A stretch of 49,577 nucleotides of DNA from Acidimicrobiia bacterium (GCA_021296415.1 JAGWAL010000007.1:2066-51642); one strand, 5' to 3'; numbered from the stretch's first letter, positions 32,180-42,700 are shown. Program-made: numbers and translations. Notes: generated by a model not told the origin, from the sequence alone.

Positions 32180-33250
32180 ATGAGAGCGATCAACGTGGCA
32201 ATAGCGGGCGTCGGCAACTGCGCCTCGTCACTCGTGCAGGGAGTCGAGTACTACAGCAAGGCCGGCGCGGAGGAGGAGATCCCCGGCCTGATGCACCCGG
32301 TGCTCGGTGGGTACGGCATCGGGGACGTGCGTTTCAGCGCCGCCTTCGACGTTGATCAGGACAAGGTAGGCGAGGATCTCTCCAAGGCCATCGGGAAGGG
32401 CCAGAACAACACGGTGGCCTTCTGTGACGTGCCGGCGGCAGGCGTGACCGTGCAGCGAGGCCCCACCCTGGACGGCATCGGGCGCTACCTCGCCGACGTC
32501 GTGGTCGAGTCGCCCGAAACCCCGGTGGACGTGGCCCGCGTGCTGCGCGAGACCGGCACCGATGTGCTCGTCTCCTACCTGCCCGTGGGGTCCGAGCAGG
32601 CGGCACGCTGGTATGCCGAGCAGGCCCTCGAGGCCGGCTGCGCGCTGGTCAACTGCATGCCGGTCTTCATCGCCGGGGACGAGTCCTGGGCGGAGCGATT
32701 CCGGCGCCAGGGCGTGCCGATCGTGGGCGACGACATCAAGTCCCAGGTCGGGGCGACCATCGTCCACCGCAACCTCGTGCGGCTCTTCCAGGACCGCGGC
32801 GTCCGGGTCGACCGGACGTACCAGCTCAACTTCGGCGGCAACACCGACTTCCTGAACATGCTGGAGCGCGACCGGCTGGAGTCCAAGAAGGTCTCCAAGA
32901 CCCAGGCGGTGACCAGCCAACTCGAGGCCGAACTGGCGGGCTCGGACGTTCACGTGGGCCCCTCCGATCACGTGCCCTGGCTGGAGGATCGCAAGTGGTG
33001 CCACATCCGCATCGAGGGGACGACGTTCGGTGACGTCCCGCTGAACGTCGAGTTGAAGTTGGAGGTGTGGGACAGCCCCAACTCCGCCGGCGTGGTCATC
33101 GACGCCATCCGCTGCGCCCGGCTGGGCCTCGACCGGGGCATCGGCGGGCCGCTCTACGAGACGTCCGCCTACTTCATGAAGTCGCCGCCGCGCCAGATGC
33201 GCGACGAGGACGCCCGCAAGGCCCTCGAGGACTTCATCGCCGGTTCGTAG
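32180..33250 (+). CDS. ino1: Inositol-3-phosphate synthase (inositol-1-phosphate synthase)
   Basis: Ino1 isomerises glucose-6-phosphate to inositol phosphate using NAD+, the source of inositol for phosphatidylinositol, PIMs and mycothiol. The 356-aa protein matches the actinobacterial form: [19 protein letters not shown] (NAD motif), [53 protein letters not shown] and [15 protein letters not shown]. The ATG at 32180 is chosen because GGGAGGAAAAC precedes it; an in-frame ATG at 32072 lies near the predicted transcription start and would add 36 residues unlike the family. With mshC, pgsA and pimA in the same window it completes an inositol-based envelope/thiol theme. Confidence 0.96.
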   Translation: MRAINVAIAGVGNCASSLVQGVEYYSKAGAEEEIPGLMHPVLGGYGIGDVRFSAAFDVDQDKVGEDLSKAIGKGQNNTVAFCDVPAAGVTVQRGPTLDGIGRYLADVVVESPETPVDVARVLRETGTDVLVSYLPVGSEQAARWYAEQALEAGCALVNCMPVFIAGDESWAERFRRQGVPIVGDDIKSQVGATIVHRNLVRLFQDRGVRVDRTYQLNFGGNTDFLNMLERDRLESKKVSKTQAVTSQLEAELAGSDVHVGPSDHVPWLEDRKWCHIRIEGTTFGDVPLNVELKLEVWDSPNSAGVVIDAIRCARLGLDRGIGGPLYETSAYFMKSPPRQMRDEDARKALEDFIAGS

Positions 33251-33260
33251 TCGCCCGGTC

Positions 33261-33450
33261 GCGGGTCCTTGGCTGTCCGGTCGGGGCGCCGGTGGCCGTC
33301 GTCGGGAGCGTCTGGCGAAATCGCTCCGCCGGCCGGCCCCCGGCCCCCCGCCCTCGCGGGTCCTTGGCTGTCCGGTCGGGGCGCCGGTGGCCGTCGTCGG
33401 GAGCGTCTGGCGAAATCGCTCCGCCAGTCGGCCCCCGGCCCCCCGCCCTC
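33261..33450. repeat. Two tandem copies of a 95-bp unit plus a degenerate third
   Basis: Copy 1 is 33261-33355, copy 2 is 33356-33450; they differ at only two positions (GGC versus AGT near the 3' part). A partial third copy begins at about 33451. Each unit contains GGAGCG-N11-CGCTCC, able to form a stem, and the 16-bp core GGCTGTCCGGTCGGGG that is also present at 23027-23042. It fills most of the 290-bp gap between ino1 and pepA, with no gene there. Confidence 0.9.
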
Positions 33451-33489
33451 GGGTGTCCTTGGCTGCCCTCGGGTGTGTGGACGCGGCGC

Positions 33490-33495
33490 TAGCGT
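33490..33495 (+). promoter_or_regulatory. Candidate -10 (TAGCGT) for pepA
   Basis: TAGCGT lies just after the tandem repeats. It would give pepA a leader of about 40 nt, which ends with a strong GAGGAGGAG Shine-Dalgarno 5 nt before the GTG. Confidence 0.35.
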
Positions 33496-33540
33496 GAGTC
33501 GGCGCCTGCGTCCCTGATTCCCCGACAGAGGAGGAGCACC

Positions 33541-35013
33541 GTGGCCATTTCCGTGACCCTTGCCCGAACCGTTCCCGCCGGTGCCGATGTGACCGCGCTC
33601 GCCGTCTGTTCCGACCAACTCGACACCGAGCCCGGTGGCCTGGACTGGGGGCTGTTGCGCGGCCTGGGCTTCGAGGGGAAGGCGGGCCAGGTGCAACTGG
33701 TGTCGGGACCCGAGGGCCGTGCCGTGGCAGTCGTCGGGATGGGCCCCGCCGCGGACCTCGCACCGGCGGTGATTCGACGCTGCTCGGCAGCGCTGGCAAG
33801 GCTGGTGCGCCGGCATCGCTGGCTGGCCTCGTCGCTCCTCGACGCCGTTGCCGAGGACGGTGACCTCGCCGCCGCAGCGCAGGCCCACGCCGAGGGGATC
33901 CTGCTGGGTGCCTACGGTTACGACGCCTACAAGAGCGATCCCGAGCCCAACTCCCTGCGAAAGCTATCGGTCGTCGGCAGCGGGCGGGAAGTGCGCGACG
34001 CGCTGAAGCTCGGCACAGCCGTGGCCGGGGCGGTTTGCTTCGCGCGGGATCTCGTGAACGAGCCAGGCGGGTCGCTGACCCCGGAGAAGCTCGCCGCGGC
34101 GGCCCGGGCGCTGGCGTCGGGCGACGACGGCACCGACGGCGCCCCACTGGAGATACAGGTCTGGGAGAAGGAAGAGATCGTCGAGGCCGGCCTGGGTGGG
34201 CTACTGGGGGTCAACCGGGGATCCACGCAGGCTCCCCGATTCGTCGAGATCACCTGGCGGCCGCCCACGGGCAGCGAGGGGTTCCTGGCCCTCGTGGGCA
34301 AGGGAATCACGTTCGACTCCGGGGGCCTGTCCATCAAGCCCGCCACCGGCATGGAGACCATGAAGATCGACATGAGCGGCGCCGCCGCGGTTCTCGGGGC
34401 CATGCGGGTGGTCAAGGTGCTGGCGCCGCCGATCCGGGTGACCGGCTACATCCCCATCACGGACAACATGCTGGGTGGCGACGCCTCGCGGCCCGGCGAC
34501 ATCCTCACCATCCGCAACGGCAAGACGGTGGAAGTGCTCAACACCGACGCCGAGGGGCGGCTGATACTCGCCGACGCGCTGTCGCTGGCCAGCGAGGCGG
34601 AGCCGGACGCCATCGTGGATCTCGCCACCCTGACGGGGGCGTGCATGGTGGCGCTCGGCACCAAGGTGGCCGGGCTCATGGGCAACAACCAGGGTTGGGT
34701 CGACGCCGTGGAGGCGGCGGCGGACCGGGCCGGCGAGCGGGTCTGGCACCTGCCGCTCCCGGCGGACTACCGCAAGCAGCTCGACTCCCCGGTTGCCGAC
34801 CTCAAGAACATCGGCAACCGCTGGGGCGGCACGCTCACCGCCGCACTGTTCCTGCAGGAGTTCGTGGCCGAGGGCATTCCCTGGGCCCATCTGGACATCG
34901 CCGGCCCGGCCTGGACCGACAGCGTCGACGGGGAGGCCGCCAAGGGCGGCACCGGCTTCGGCGTGCGGCTGCTCGTGGATCTGATCAGGAACTTCTCGCC
35001 GCCCGGCGACTGA
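33541..35013 (+). CDS. pepA: Leucyl aminopeptidase, M17 family
   Basis: This cytosolic two-metal aminopeptidase removes N-terminal leucine and other residues and also acts on Cys-Gly-type dipeptides in some bacteria. At 490 aa it is full length, with an N-terminal macro-like domain and a C-terminal catalytic domain. Metal and catalytic residues are seen in VGKGITFDSGGLSIKP (Lys, Asp), the signature NTDAEGRLILAD, and the region around TGACMVALG. GTG at 33541 with GAGGAGGAG upstream. It stands alone between the repeat array and the minus-strand group. Confidence 0.95.
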   Translation: MAISVTLARTVPAGADVTALAVCSDQLDTEPGGLDWGLLRGLGFEGKAGQVQLVSGPEGRAVAVVGMGPAADLAPAVIRRCSAALARLVRRHRWLASSLLDAVAEDGDLAAAAQAHAEGILLGAYGYDAYKSDPEPNSLRKLSVVGSGREVRDALKLGTAVAGAVCFARDLVNEPGGSLTPEKLAAAARALASGDDGTDGAPLEIQVWEKEEIVEAGLGGLLGVNRGSTQAPRFVEITWRPPTGSEGFLALVGKGITFDSGGLSIKPATGMETMKIDMSGAAAVLGAMRVVKVLAPPIRVTGYIPITDNMLGGDASRPGDILTIRNGKTVEVLNTDAEGRLILADALSLASEAEPDAIVDLATLTGACMVALGTKVAGLMGNNQGWVDAVEAAADRAGERVWHLPLPADYRKQLDSPVADLKNIGNRWGGTLTAALFLQEFVAEGIPWAHLDIAGPAWTDSVDGEAAKGGTGFGVRLLVDLIRNFSPPGD

Positions 35014-35032
35014 TCGAGCCCCACGCGCCGGC

Positions 35033-35209
35033 TCAGCCGCCGGCGGCAGCGTCCTCGCGAGCCTCGGGGTGCGCGGTCCGCTCGCCCTGGGACCGAAGCA
35101 GTCCTTCCATCCGGTCGAGGCGGGGAATGATCTCGGACCGCAACCAGACGAGACTGCCGCAGACGAGCATTCCCACGACACCGATGAGGGCGGCGCTGGT
35201 GGCATCCAT
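35033..35209 (-). CDS. Small single-pass membrane protein (58 aa)
   Basis: The frame from ATG at 35209 gives one N-terminal hydrophobic helix (TSAALIGVVGMLVCGSLVWL), then SEIIPRLDRMEGLLRSQGER, an amphipathic stretch like the membrane-proximal coils of phage-holin-type or small accessory proteins, and an acidic Ala/Glu tail. It begins 5 nt after the stop of the winged-helix gene, so both are one transcript, although its ribosome-binding site is weak. No family is identified. The helix plus in-frame spacing make it more than a chance frame. Confidence 0.55.
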   Translation of the reverse strand: MDATSAALIGVVGMLVCGSLVWLRSEIIPRLDRMEGLLRSQGERTAHPEAREDAAAGG

Positions 35210-35214
35210 CGCAG

Positions 35215-35985
35215 TCAGTCTGGCGCGCCGGCGCTGTCACCGCCCGCCACGCCGACGCCCGTTGCGCCATCAACGGCCGCCTGGGCCCGGGTGTGCTTCT
35301 CCGTGGCCCAGTGGGTGGCCTCGAACGCCACGGCGGGATGGAACTGCCACGCGTGCAACTGCCGTTCCACCGAGTCGGGCTCGTCACCGCACGCCAGCAG
35401 AGCCATGGCCAGGTGCCGGGCGCGGACCGGCACGTCGACGTCGGTCGGATCGGGACTCTGGCGCCTCAGCCACAGTTCGTGCGCGGCGCGCAGGCGGGGA
35501 GGCAGGCGTTCGGCCATGCGGGAGGTCAGGTCGGGCAGGCGGGTCCGCACGAAGAGGGTGTTGTGGCGACCGCGCTGCATGAGCCCGAAGCGGCAACAGC
35601 GTTCGAATGCCCGATCGAAGGCGGCCTGGAGTGCCTGCCGGCTTCCCAGGCCGATCTCGCTGGCGATCTCCCCCGTGTTCACGGAAAACCCGTCGGGCTC
35701 CTCCTCCAGACGCATCGCCAGCCGGCGGATCAGCCACGTGGATGACGGCCCCAGCACGCCCAGCCAGAAGAGTTCCACGTAGGGCGAGCGCGGGTGGTGC
35801 CCGCGCCGCGCCTCAGTGGAGAGATCGATCCACGACTCCAACCACAGTTCCCGAGCGCCGTTCGATCCGCGCGCGGCGTATCGAGGGGACCCCTCATCCA
35901 TGTCCGGAGAGCGTTGCGAGCCTGTGCGCGCCGGTGAGGGCGCACTGTCGGCGGCGGGTTTGTCGACGATCAGTGGGGTCTGCAT
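35215..35985 (-). CDS. Actinobacterial winged-helix-like protein of unknown function
   Basis: The 256-aa protein has a disordered N-terminus of about 60 residues, then SPYVELFWLGVLGPSSTWLIRRLA, EIASEIGLGSRQALQAAFDRAF (helix-turn-helix-like) and RLPPRLRAAHELWL. This architecture recurs in uncharacterised actinobacterial proteins, which look like winged-helix DNA-binding proteins, but I cannot name a function. The ATG at 35985 has AGGAG 8 nt upstream; an ATG at 36048 lacks one. Its promoter region is AT-rich and carries three 10-bp direct repeats, suggesting self-regulation. The 58-aa membrane protein is co-transcribed. Confidence 0.75.
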   Translation of the reverse strand: MQTPLIVDKPAADSAPSPARTGSQRSPDMDEGSPRYAARGSNGARELWLESWIDLSTEARRGHHPRSPYVELFWLGVLGPSSTWLIRRLAMRLEEEPDGFSVNTGEIASEIGLGSRQALQAAFDRAFERCCRFGLMQRGRHNTLFVRTRLPDLTSRMAERLPPRLRAAHELWLRRQSPDPTDVDVPVRARHLAMALLACGDEPDSVERQLHAWQFHPAVAFEATHWATEKHTRAQAAVDGATGVGVAGGDSAGAPD

Positions 35986-36050
35986 GGCAATGGCTCCTGC
36001 GCGTGTGCTGTACGTGGGATGCCGTCGGCATCGAGGGTGGTTCATCACCA

Positions 36051-36080
36051 GATTAAGGGTGAATTAAGGAGAATTAATAG
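36051..36080. repeat. Three AT-rich 10-bp direct repeats over a promoter
   Basis: The consecutive units GATTAAGGGT, GAATTAAGGA and GAATTAATAG repeat with a 10-bp, one-helical-turn period. They cover the -10 and the start of transcription of the winged-helix gene. In a roughly 70% GC region this is a strong departure in composition. Binding of a protein to one face of the DNA is the simple reading; iterons are another. Confidence 0.7.
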
Positions 36081-36102
36081 ACCATCACAACATACTTGTC
36101 AA
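36074..36102 (-). promoter_or_regulatory. Near-consensus promoter of the winged-helix gene
   Basis: On the minus strand a perfect TTGACA (36097-36102) is followed after exactly 17 nt by TATTAA (36074-36079). This is the best sigma-70-type promoter in the window. Transcription would start near 36067, within the direct repeats, giving a leader of about 80 nt before the ATG at 35985. Confidence 0.75.
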
Positions 36103-36165
36103 CACCCTGCAGTCTGATGATGATGTCCCCCGGCACCCGCCGGCTTCGATCGGCCAGGGGGGTGC

Positions 36166-37464
36166 TCAGCTGAAGGAGGCGTAGCAGGCGCGCTCGATGC
36201 TGTCGAAGAGTCCGAACGAGCGCGGGTCGCCGAACGGGAACTGCTGGCTGATGTAGGTCCCGGCCACCTGGTTCTGCATGTCGATCCAGTAGTACGAGTT
36301 GGCCAGTCCGGCCCACATGAGACCGCCCGCGGGCCTCCCGGTTGGCAATGGCTCCTCGTTGATCTGGAAGGTCAGACCCCAGGACTTCTCGACGCCGGGG
36401 TAGAACTCCACGTCACCGGCGACGCCGGGTATCGCTGCGGGCAGCGGCACCACCCGCAACGTTCCCATGTTGTTCACGACCATCCGGTCGACCGTCTCCG
36501 GGCGCAACACCTGCACCCCGCCGCGGGTGCCGCGTCCCAGGATCATCTGCAGGAAGCGGCAGTAGTCCTCCACCGTGCTGTAGAGCCCGGCGCCGCCCAA
36601 CTGCACCTCGGGTTCCTGGTCCATCTCGAACTCCAGGGCACTCAGGGCACCGTCGCCGCCGCGGACGTGGACTGCGGCCAGCCTGGCCCGCATGTCGTCG
36701 CTGATCCCGAACGCGGTGGAATCCATGCCCAAGGGGTCCAGGAGGTGTTGCCGCAAGTAGTCGCCGAGTCGCATCCCCGATGCCGCCTCGACCACCAGCC
36801 CGACGTGGTCGATGCTCGTGCCGTAGAGCCATTGCTCGCCGGGATCGTGGAGCGCCGGGGCGTCCAGCGCGGCCCGCCGGCAGGTCCTGATCGTGGGCGT
36901 ACCGGTCACCCGGTGGTAGTGCAGGAGGTTGTCGCTCCAGATCTCGTAGCCGAATCCGGCCGTATGGGTCAGCAACTGGCGGAGCGTGATCGGAGTCCGC
37001 GCCGGGCGAACCAGCGGGCCGCCCTCCTCGTCGAAGGCCTCGAGCACGCCGACAGTGCCCAGATGCTCCAAGATCTCCGCAGCGGGCGTGTCGAGGTGGA
37101 GTTGACCGCGCTCGACGAGTTGCATCGCGGCCGCACCGGTCACCGCCTTGGTCATGGAGGCGATCCAGCAGACCGTGTCGGTGGTCATCGGCCCGGCGGC
37201 CTCGTCGCGCCGGGATCGCACACCGGCTGCCGCAGAGCAGAGCACCTCGTCCCCGGAGACGATCTCGGCCACCGCCCCGGCCACGTCACCGCGCGCCGCA
37301 CCGCCGTCGAGGATCGCCTGGATCGAGCGCTGCAGTGTGATCGGGACCTCCCTTCGCGGGCCCTGCTCGGGTGCCCGGCGCGGTTCGACCTGCCCATTGT
37401 GGTTGACGGGGCGCTGGGACGGGGGTCGGCAGGACTGCGCGGCGCCGCGTCGGGTTAGGGTCAC
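36166..37464 (-). CDS. Serine hydrolase of the beta-lactamase/class C (DUF/esterase) family
   Basis: This is a penicillin-binding-protein-like hydrolase: an esterase, D-aminopeptidase or similar rather than a proven beta-lactamase. The Ser-x-x-Lys pair is in WIASMTKAVTGAA; WLYGTSIDHVGLVVE holds the Tyr of the second motif; LLTHTAGFGYEIWSD is the family's typical HTSG-like stretch. No signal peptide is evident, so it is probably cytosolic. The start is uncertain: GTG at 37464 is the first suitable codon, but a strong AAGGGAGG (37347-37354) lies just upstream of residues ITLQRS, where only ATC or CTG could start. The gene lies divergent to the sirtuin gene with 16 nt between starts. Confidence 0.82.
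   Translation of the reverse strand: MTLTRRGAAQSCRPPSQRPVNHNGQVEPRRAPEQGPRREVPITLQRSIQAILDGGAARGDVAGAVAEIVSGDEVLCSAAAGVRSRRDEAAGPMTTDTVCWIASMTKAVTGAAAMQLVERGQLHLDTPAAEILEHLGTVGVLEAFDEEGGPLVRPARTPITLRQLLTHTAGFGYEIWSDNLLHYHRVTGTPTIRTCRRAALDAPALHDPGEQWLYGTSIDHVGLVVEAASGMRLGDYLRQHLLDPLGMDSTAFGISDDMRARLAAVHVRGGDGALSALEFEMDQEPEVQLGGAGLYSTVEDYCRFLQMILGRGTRGGVQVLRPETVDRMVVNNMGTLRVVPLPAAIPGVAGDVEFYPGVEKSWGLTFQINEEPLPTGRPAGGLMWAGLANSYYWIDMQNQVAGTYISQQFPFGDPRSFGLFDSIERACYASFS
37456..37461 (+). promoter_or_regulatory. Candidate -10 (TAGGGT) for the sirtuin gene
   Basis: TAGGGT lies 19 nt before the GTG at 37481, leaving a short leader that contains the GGGAGGGA Shine-Dalgarno. Confidence 0.35.
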
Positions 37465-37480
37465 GGCCGGGAGGGAAGCC

Positions 37481-38272
37481 GTGACGAGCGTCGACGAGCA
37501 GCTGGCCGAAGAGATCGGCCGGGCCGGCAATCTGGTGGACCGGGCCGAGCGCATCGTCGTGCTGACGGGCGCCGGCATCTCCACCGACTCCGGCATCCCG
37601 GACTTCCGCGGTCCGCAGGGGGTGTGGACCCGCAACCCGGCCGCCGAGGCGAAGGCCCACATCACCAACTACGTGAACGACCCGGAGGTGCGCAGGGAGG
37701 TCTGGCGCCAGCGGCTGGCCGAGAACAGCGTCGAGCGGCCGCGTCCCAACGCCGGCCACCGGGCGATCGTCACCCTGGAGCGGCGCGAGAAGCTGCACAC
37801 GCTGATCACGCAGAACGTGGACGGCCTGCACGCCGAGGCCGGCACCTCGCCGGGGAGGCTCGTGGAGATCCACGGCACGCGGCGGCGGGTCAAGTGCCTG
37901 GCTTGCGGTGAGGAGTGGCCCATGTCGCATGCCGTCGAGCGGCTGCTGGCCGGCGAGGAGGACCCTCGCTGCCGGTCCTGCGGGGGCCTGCTGAAGTCGG
38001 CGACCGTCTCCTTCGGCCAGAACCTCGTCACCGCCGATGTTCTGCGTGCCTCGGAGGCGGCCACCGCCTGCGACCTCATGCTGGCGGTGGGGAGCACCCT
38101 GCAGGTCTATCCGATCGCCCAAGTGGTGCCGGTGGCTCGGTCGGCGGGCGCCGCCCTCATCATCCTGAACCGCGATCCCACGCCCTTCGACGACATCGCC
38201 GACGTGGTGCTGCGCGGCTCCATCAGCGATGTGCTGCCAATGGTGGTGCGCGAGCCCGGATCCGGTTCCTGA
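37481..38272 (+). CDS. NAD-dependent protein deacylase, sirtuin (SIR2) family
   Basis: It removes acetyl or other acyl groups from protein lysines with NAD+. The 263-aa protein shows LTGAGISTDSGIPDFRGPQG, TQNVDGLH, catalytic His in EIHGTRR, a four-Cys zinc site (CLACGEEW and CRSCGGLL) and GSTLQVYPIA. It lacks the Tyr/Arg pair of clear CobB desuccinylases at the usual site as far as I can tell, so classic deacetylation is assumed. GTG at 37481 follows GGGAGGGA by 5 nt. Confidence 0.92.
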   Translation: MTSVDEQLAEEIGRAGNLVDRAERIVVLTGAGISTDSGIPDFRGPQGVWTRNPAAEAKAHITNYVNDPEVRREVWRQRLAENSVERPRPNAGHRAIVTLERREKLHTLITQNVDGLHAEAGTSPGRLVEIHGTRRRVKCLACGEEWPMSHAVERLLAGEEDPRCRSCGGLLKSATVSFGQNLVTADVLRASEAATACDLMLAVGSTLQVYPIAQVVPVARSAGAALIILNRDPTPFDDIADVVLRGSISDVLPMVVREPGSGS

Positions 38273-38322
38273 GCCGCGAACCGGGCGCCGGCGGGCCCGG
38301 CGCCGAATCCTGACCAACTTGG

Positions 38323-38328
38323 TAGACT
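38323..38328 (+). promoter_or_regulatory. Candidate -10 (TAGACT) for moeZ, with a long leader
   Basis: TAGACT lies about 165 nt before the moeZ ATG. The GC-rich leader between them holds no gene, and I recognise no known riboswitch in it. The ATG has AAGGAG 8 nt upstream. Confidence 0.35.
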
Positions 38329-38493
38329 TTTCGAGGCGGGGGAACCGGCCGCCGGAGGACGGGCGGCGCCCCGTACCCGAACATCCGGATCGAGGGCGTT
38401 CGACCGTGCGGGGCGGCGACCCGGACGGCCGGCGACAGCACCCCTGCGAGACCAACCGAACCGCCCAGCGGACTTGCCCAAGGAGCCGAAGCG

Positions 38494-39672
<1,179 letters not shown>

Positions 39673-39710
39673 CGCAGCTGCGGGCCGGCGCGACCGGCCG
39701 CCGATAATCC

Positions 39711-42700
39711 CTACCAGACGTCGGCGACGTCGGGGGAGGCCGCCTCGGCCAGGTCACGCCGTCGGCGGGTCACCACCAGCAGTGCCGCGATCAGCACCAG
39801 GCCGACACCCGCCAGGACGACGACCGCGGTGTCGTTCGTCACCGAGTCCTGCCACGAGCGGATACGACCGGGCGCCGGCTCCGCCGGGGTCGCCGGCGGG
39901 GCCGGCGTCGACGCTGCCGCAGAGGACTCGGCCGGCGCAGCGCCGGCGGTGCCCGCCGGTGGAACCGTCGCTTCCGTCGGTGCCGGTTCGCCCTGGTCGC
40001 CACCGGCCGGTGCGACGGCGTGACTCGGGGTGGCCTGGGCGGACATCGGCGAAGCCGACGCCCCCGCCTCGTTGTTGGCGAGGATCGTGATCGTGTAGCC
40101 GGCGCCGCCGATGAGATCCTCGATGGTGTGGCTGGTGTGGGTCGTGTCGACGGAGGTGACCGTGCCGTCCGGTGCCACCCAGGTGAGGGTGTAGGACACC
40201 ACCGGCAGCCCGCCGTCATCGGTCGGCGGTTGCCAGGAGACCAGCAGCGATTCGTGGCCGATGGCGATCTCGGCATAGGCGAGGGGGCCGGGCGGGCGCG
40301 CCGGCGTGGCTCGCACCGGGTCGGCCGTGACCGAGGTGCCGACCTCGTTGGTGGCCGACACGGTGATGCCGTACGTGGCGCCGTTGGTGACCCCCTCGAT
40401 GGTGTGGCTCGTCCCGGTGGTGTTGGCCGAGTTGGTCGTGCCGTCCGGTGCCACCCACAGCAAGGTGTAGCCGGTGACTCCCAGTCCACCGTCGCTGGCC
40501 GGCGGATCCCACGCCACGTGGATCCGTGAGTCGTCGCGGCTGGTTCGCACCGCCACGGGAGCACCGGGAATGTGGGCCGGCGTCCCGCTGGCGGGTGCGC
40601 TGGCCGGCGAGGTGCCGATCTCGTTGTCGGCGCTGACGGTGAAGGTGTAGGTGGTGCCGTTGGCGAGACGCTCGAACGTGTGGCTGGTCTGTGGGATGCG
40701 CGCCGAGGCGGTCGTTCCGTCGGGTGCCGTCCAGGTGACGGTGTAGGACTGGACGGGACGGCCCCCGTCGCTCGTCGGGGGCTGCCAGGTGAGGTCGACC
40801 CGGCCGTCGCCGCGGTCGACGGTGAGGTTGGCGGGCGCGCTGGGTGCCGCAGCGGGGGTTGCGGACGCCTGGCTGCTGGCCGGCGAGGTTCCGGCCTCGT
40901 TGGTGGCGGTCACGGTGATGGTGTAGGTGGCGCCGTTGAGGAGGTTCTGCAGCGTGTAACGCGTGTCGCTGGTCTCGATGGTTCCGCTGGCGCCGGTGGA
41001 GGAGACCCAGGTGATGGTGTAGGACGTGACCTCCAGGCCGCCGTCGTTGTCCGGCGGTTGCCACGAGGCCTCGATCCGACCGTCGCCGCGAACGGTCGTC
41101 ACCTCACGCGGCGCACCGGGCGCCGTCCCGGGCCGGCGACTGGCGGGCTCGCTGGGGCTCGACGTGCCGACGCGGTTGGTGGCGGTCACGGTCACGGTGT
41201 ACGCCGCCCCGTTGGTCAGGCCGGTGAGGGTGAGTTGCGTTCCCTGCGCCGAGGAGGAGTGCGCGGCACCGTCGGGTCCGGTCCAGCGCACCGTGTAGGA
41301 CTCCACGGCCAGCCCGCCGTCGTTCGCCGGTGGCGACCAGGAGACCTCCAGGCGACCGTCGCCGCGCTGCAGTCGCACCTCCCGCGGCTGGGTCGGCGCT
41401 CCGAGGGGTGTGGCGCTGGCGCTGACCGCCGGTGAGGTGCCGCTGGCGTTGGAGGCCGTGACGCTGATGGTGTAGGCGGCACCGTTGACGAGGTTGCGCA
41501 GGGTATGGGTGGTGCCGGTTGTGGGAACGCTGCCGGAGACGCCCGTGGACGAGACCCAGGTGAGCGTGTAGCCCGTGATCAGGCTGCCGCCGTTGTCGGC
41601 CGGTGGCAGCCAGGTGACGACGATCTCGCCCGGTCCGGGCGCCACGGAGATCGACTGCGGCCCGTTCGGCGCTGCTCCGAGCGGTGAGGCGGTGGTGGTG
41701 ACCGCCGGTGAGGTGCCGCCGGCGTTGGAGGCCGTGATGCTGATGGTGTAGGTGGCGCCGTTGGCGAGGTTGCGCAGCGTGCGGTTGGTGTCGGTCGTGG
41801 GGATGGTGCCGGAGGCGCCGGTGGAGGAGACCCAGGTTAGGGTGTAGCCCGTGATCGGGCTGCCGCCGTGATCGGCCGGTGGCAGCCAGCTGACGACGAT
41901 CTCCGTGGGTCCGGGCGACGCGGAGATCGAGCGCGGCGCGCCGGGCGGATCGCCGGCCGGGGGCAGCGGCGTGCTGACGGGGTCGCCGAATTCGGGAGGC
42001 AGGGAACCGCTCTCCCCGAAGACGAACTTGGTCGACAGGAGATGTCCGCCGCGGCCGGAGGCGTTCGGTAGCGGCCCCCAGCCCTCGGATTCGGCTCCCT
42101 TGTTGACCACGAAGACGAAGCGCTGGCCGGACACCGACTTGGTTCCCGCCGAGCCGGTCAGGCGCACCGTCGCCCGGTCGATGCGCCCCGAGACGCTGAT
42201 GTTGCCGGTCACGTCGATGCGCCGGAGCGTGCCGACGTTGGTGTCGCCGGCGCGTGCGAGCCACCGGCTGAGGGCGTCGACGCTGTAGGTACGCGTCCAC
42301 GGGGTGTAGGGATCGCCGGACGTGTAGGGGTCCGCTGCGGCCACCAGGTAGGGAAGCTGCTCGTTGAAGGCGTATCCGCTGTTCTCGGTGTACCCACCAC
42401 CGGAGGTCGTGAACAGCGTGAGCGCCGGCTGACCACCGTAGGTGAGAATCTGGCCGGCGGTGTCGGCGACGGCCTGTAGCCAGGGCCCGTTCCTGGCCGA
42501 CTGCTCCCGTGTGTTGCCAGTGTAGACCTGGCTCTGGGTGTCGTCGTAGAGGTCGAACGGGACGTTCCAGGTGTCGCTGCCGCGGTTCTCGCGTGCCACG
42601 TGCAGTGCGTAGGTGCGCGAGGCGATCGCCTGTGCTCGGAGAGCCTCCACCGGCCAGTCGGGCGGCACCTCGGCCACGCCGCGGAGGTAGTGCTCCAGAT

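Noticed and set aside
33261..33450. CRISPR-like array.
   Set aside because: The units are 95 bp, contiguous and without spacers, and no cas genes are present.
36127..36162. CCCCC...GGGGGG pairing after the beta-lactamase-fold gene as a terminator.
   Set aside because: The stem is short with a long loop and no T-tract, so support is too weak.
38329..38493. Riboswitch in the long moeZ leader.
   Set aside because: I could not match it to any known riboswitch consensus; only general GC-rich pairing is seen.
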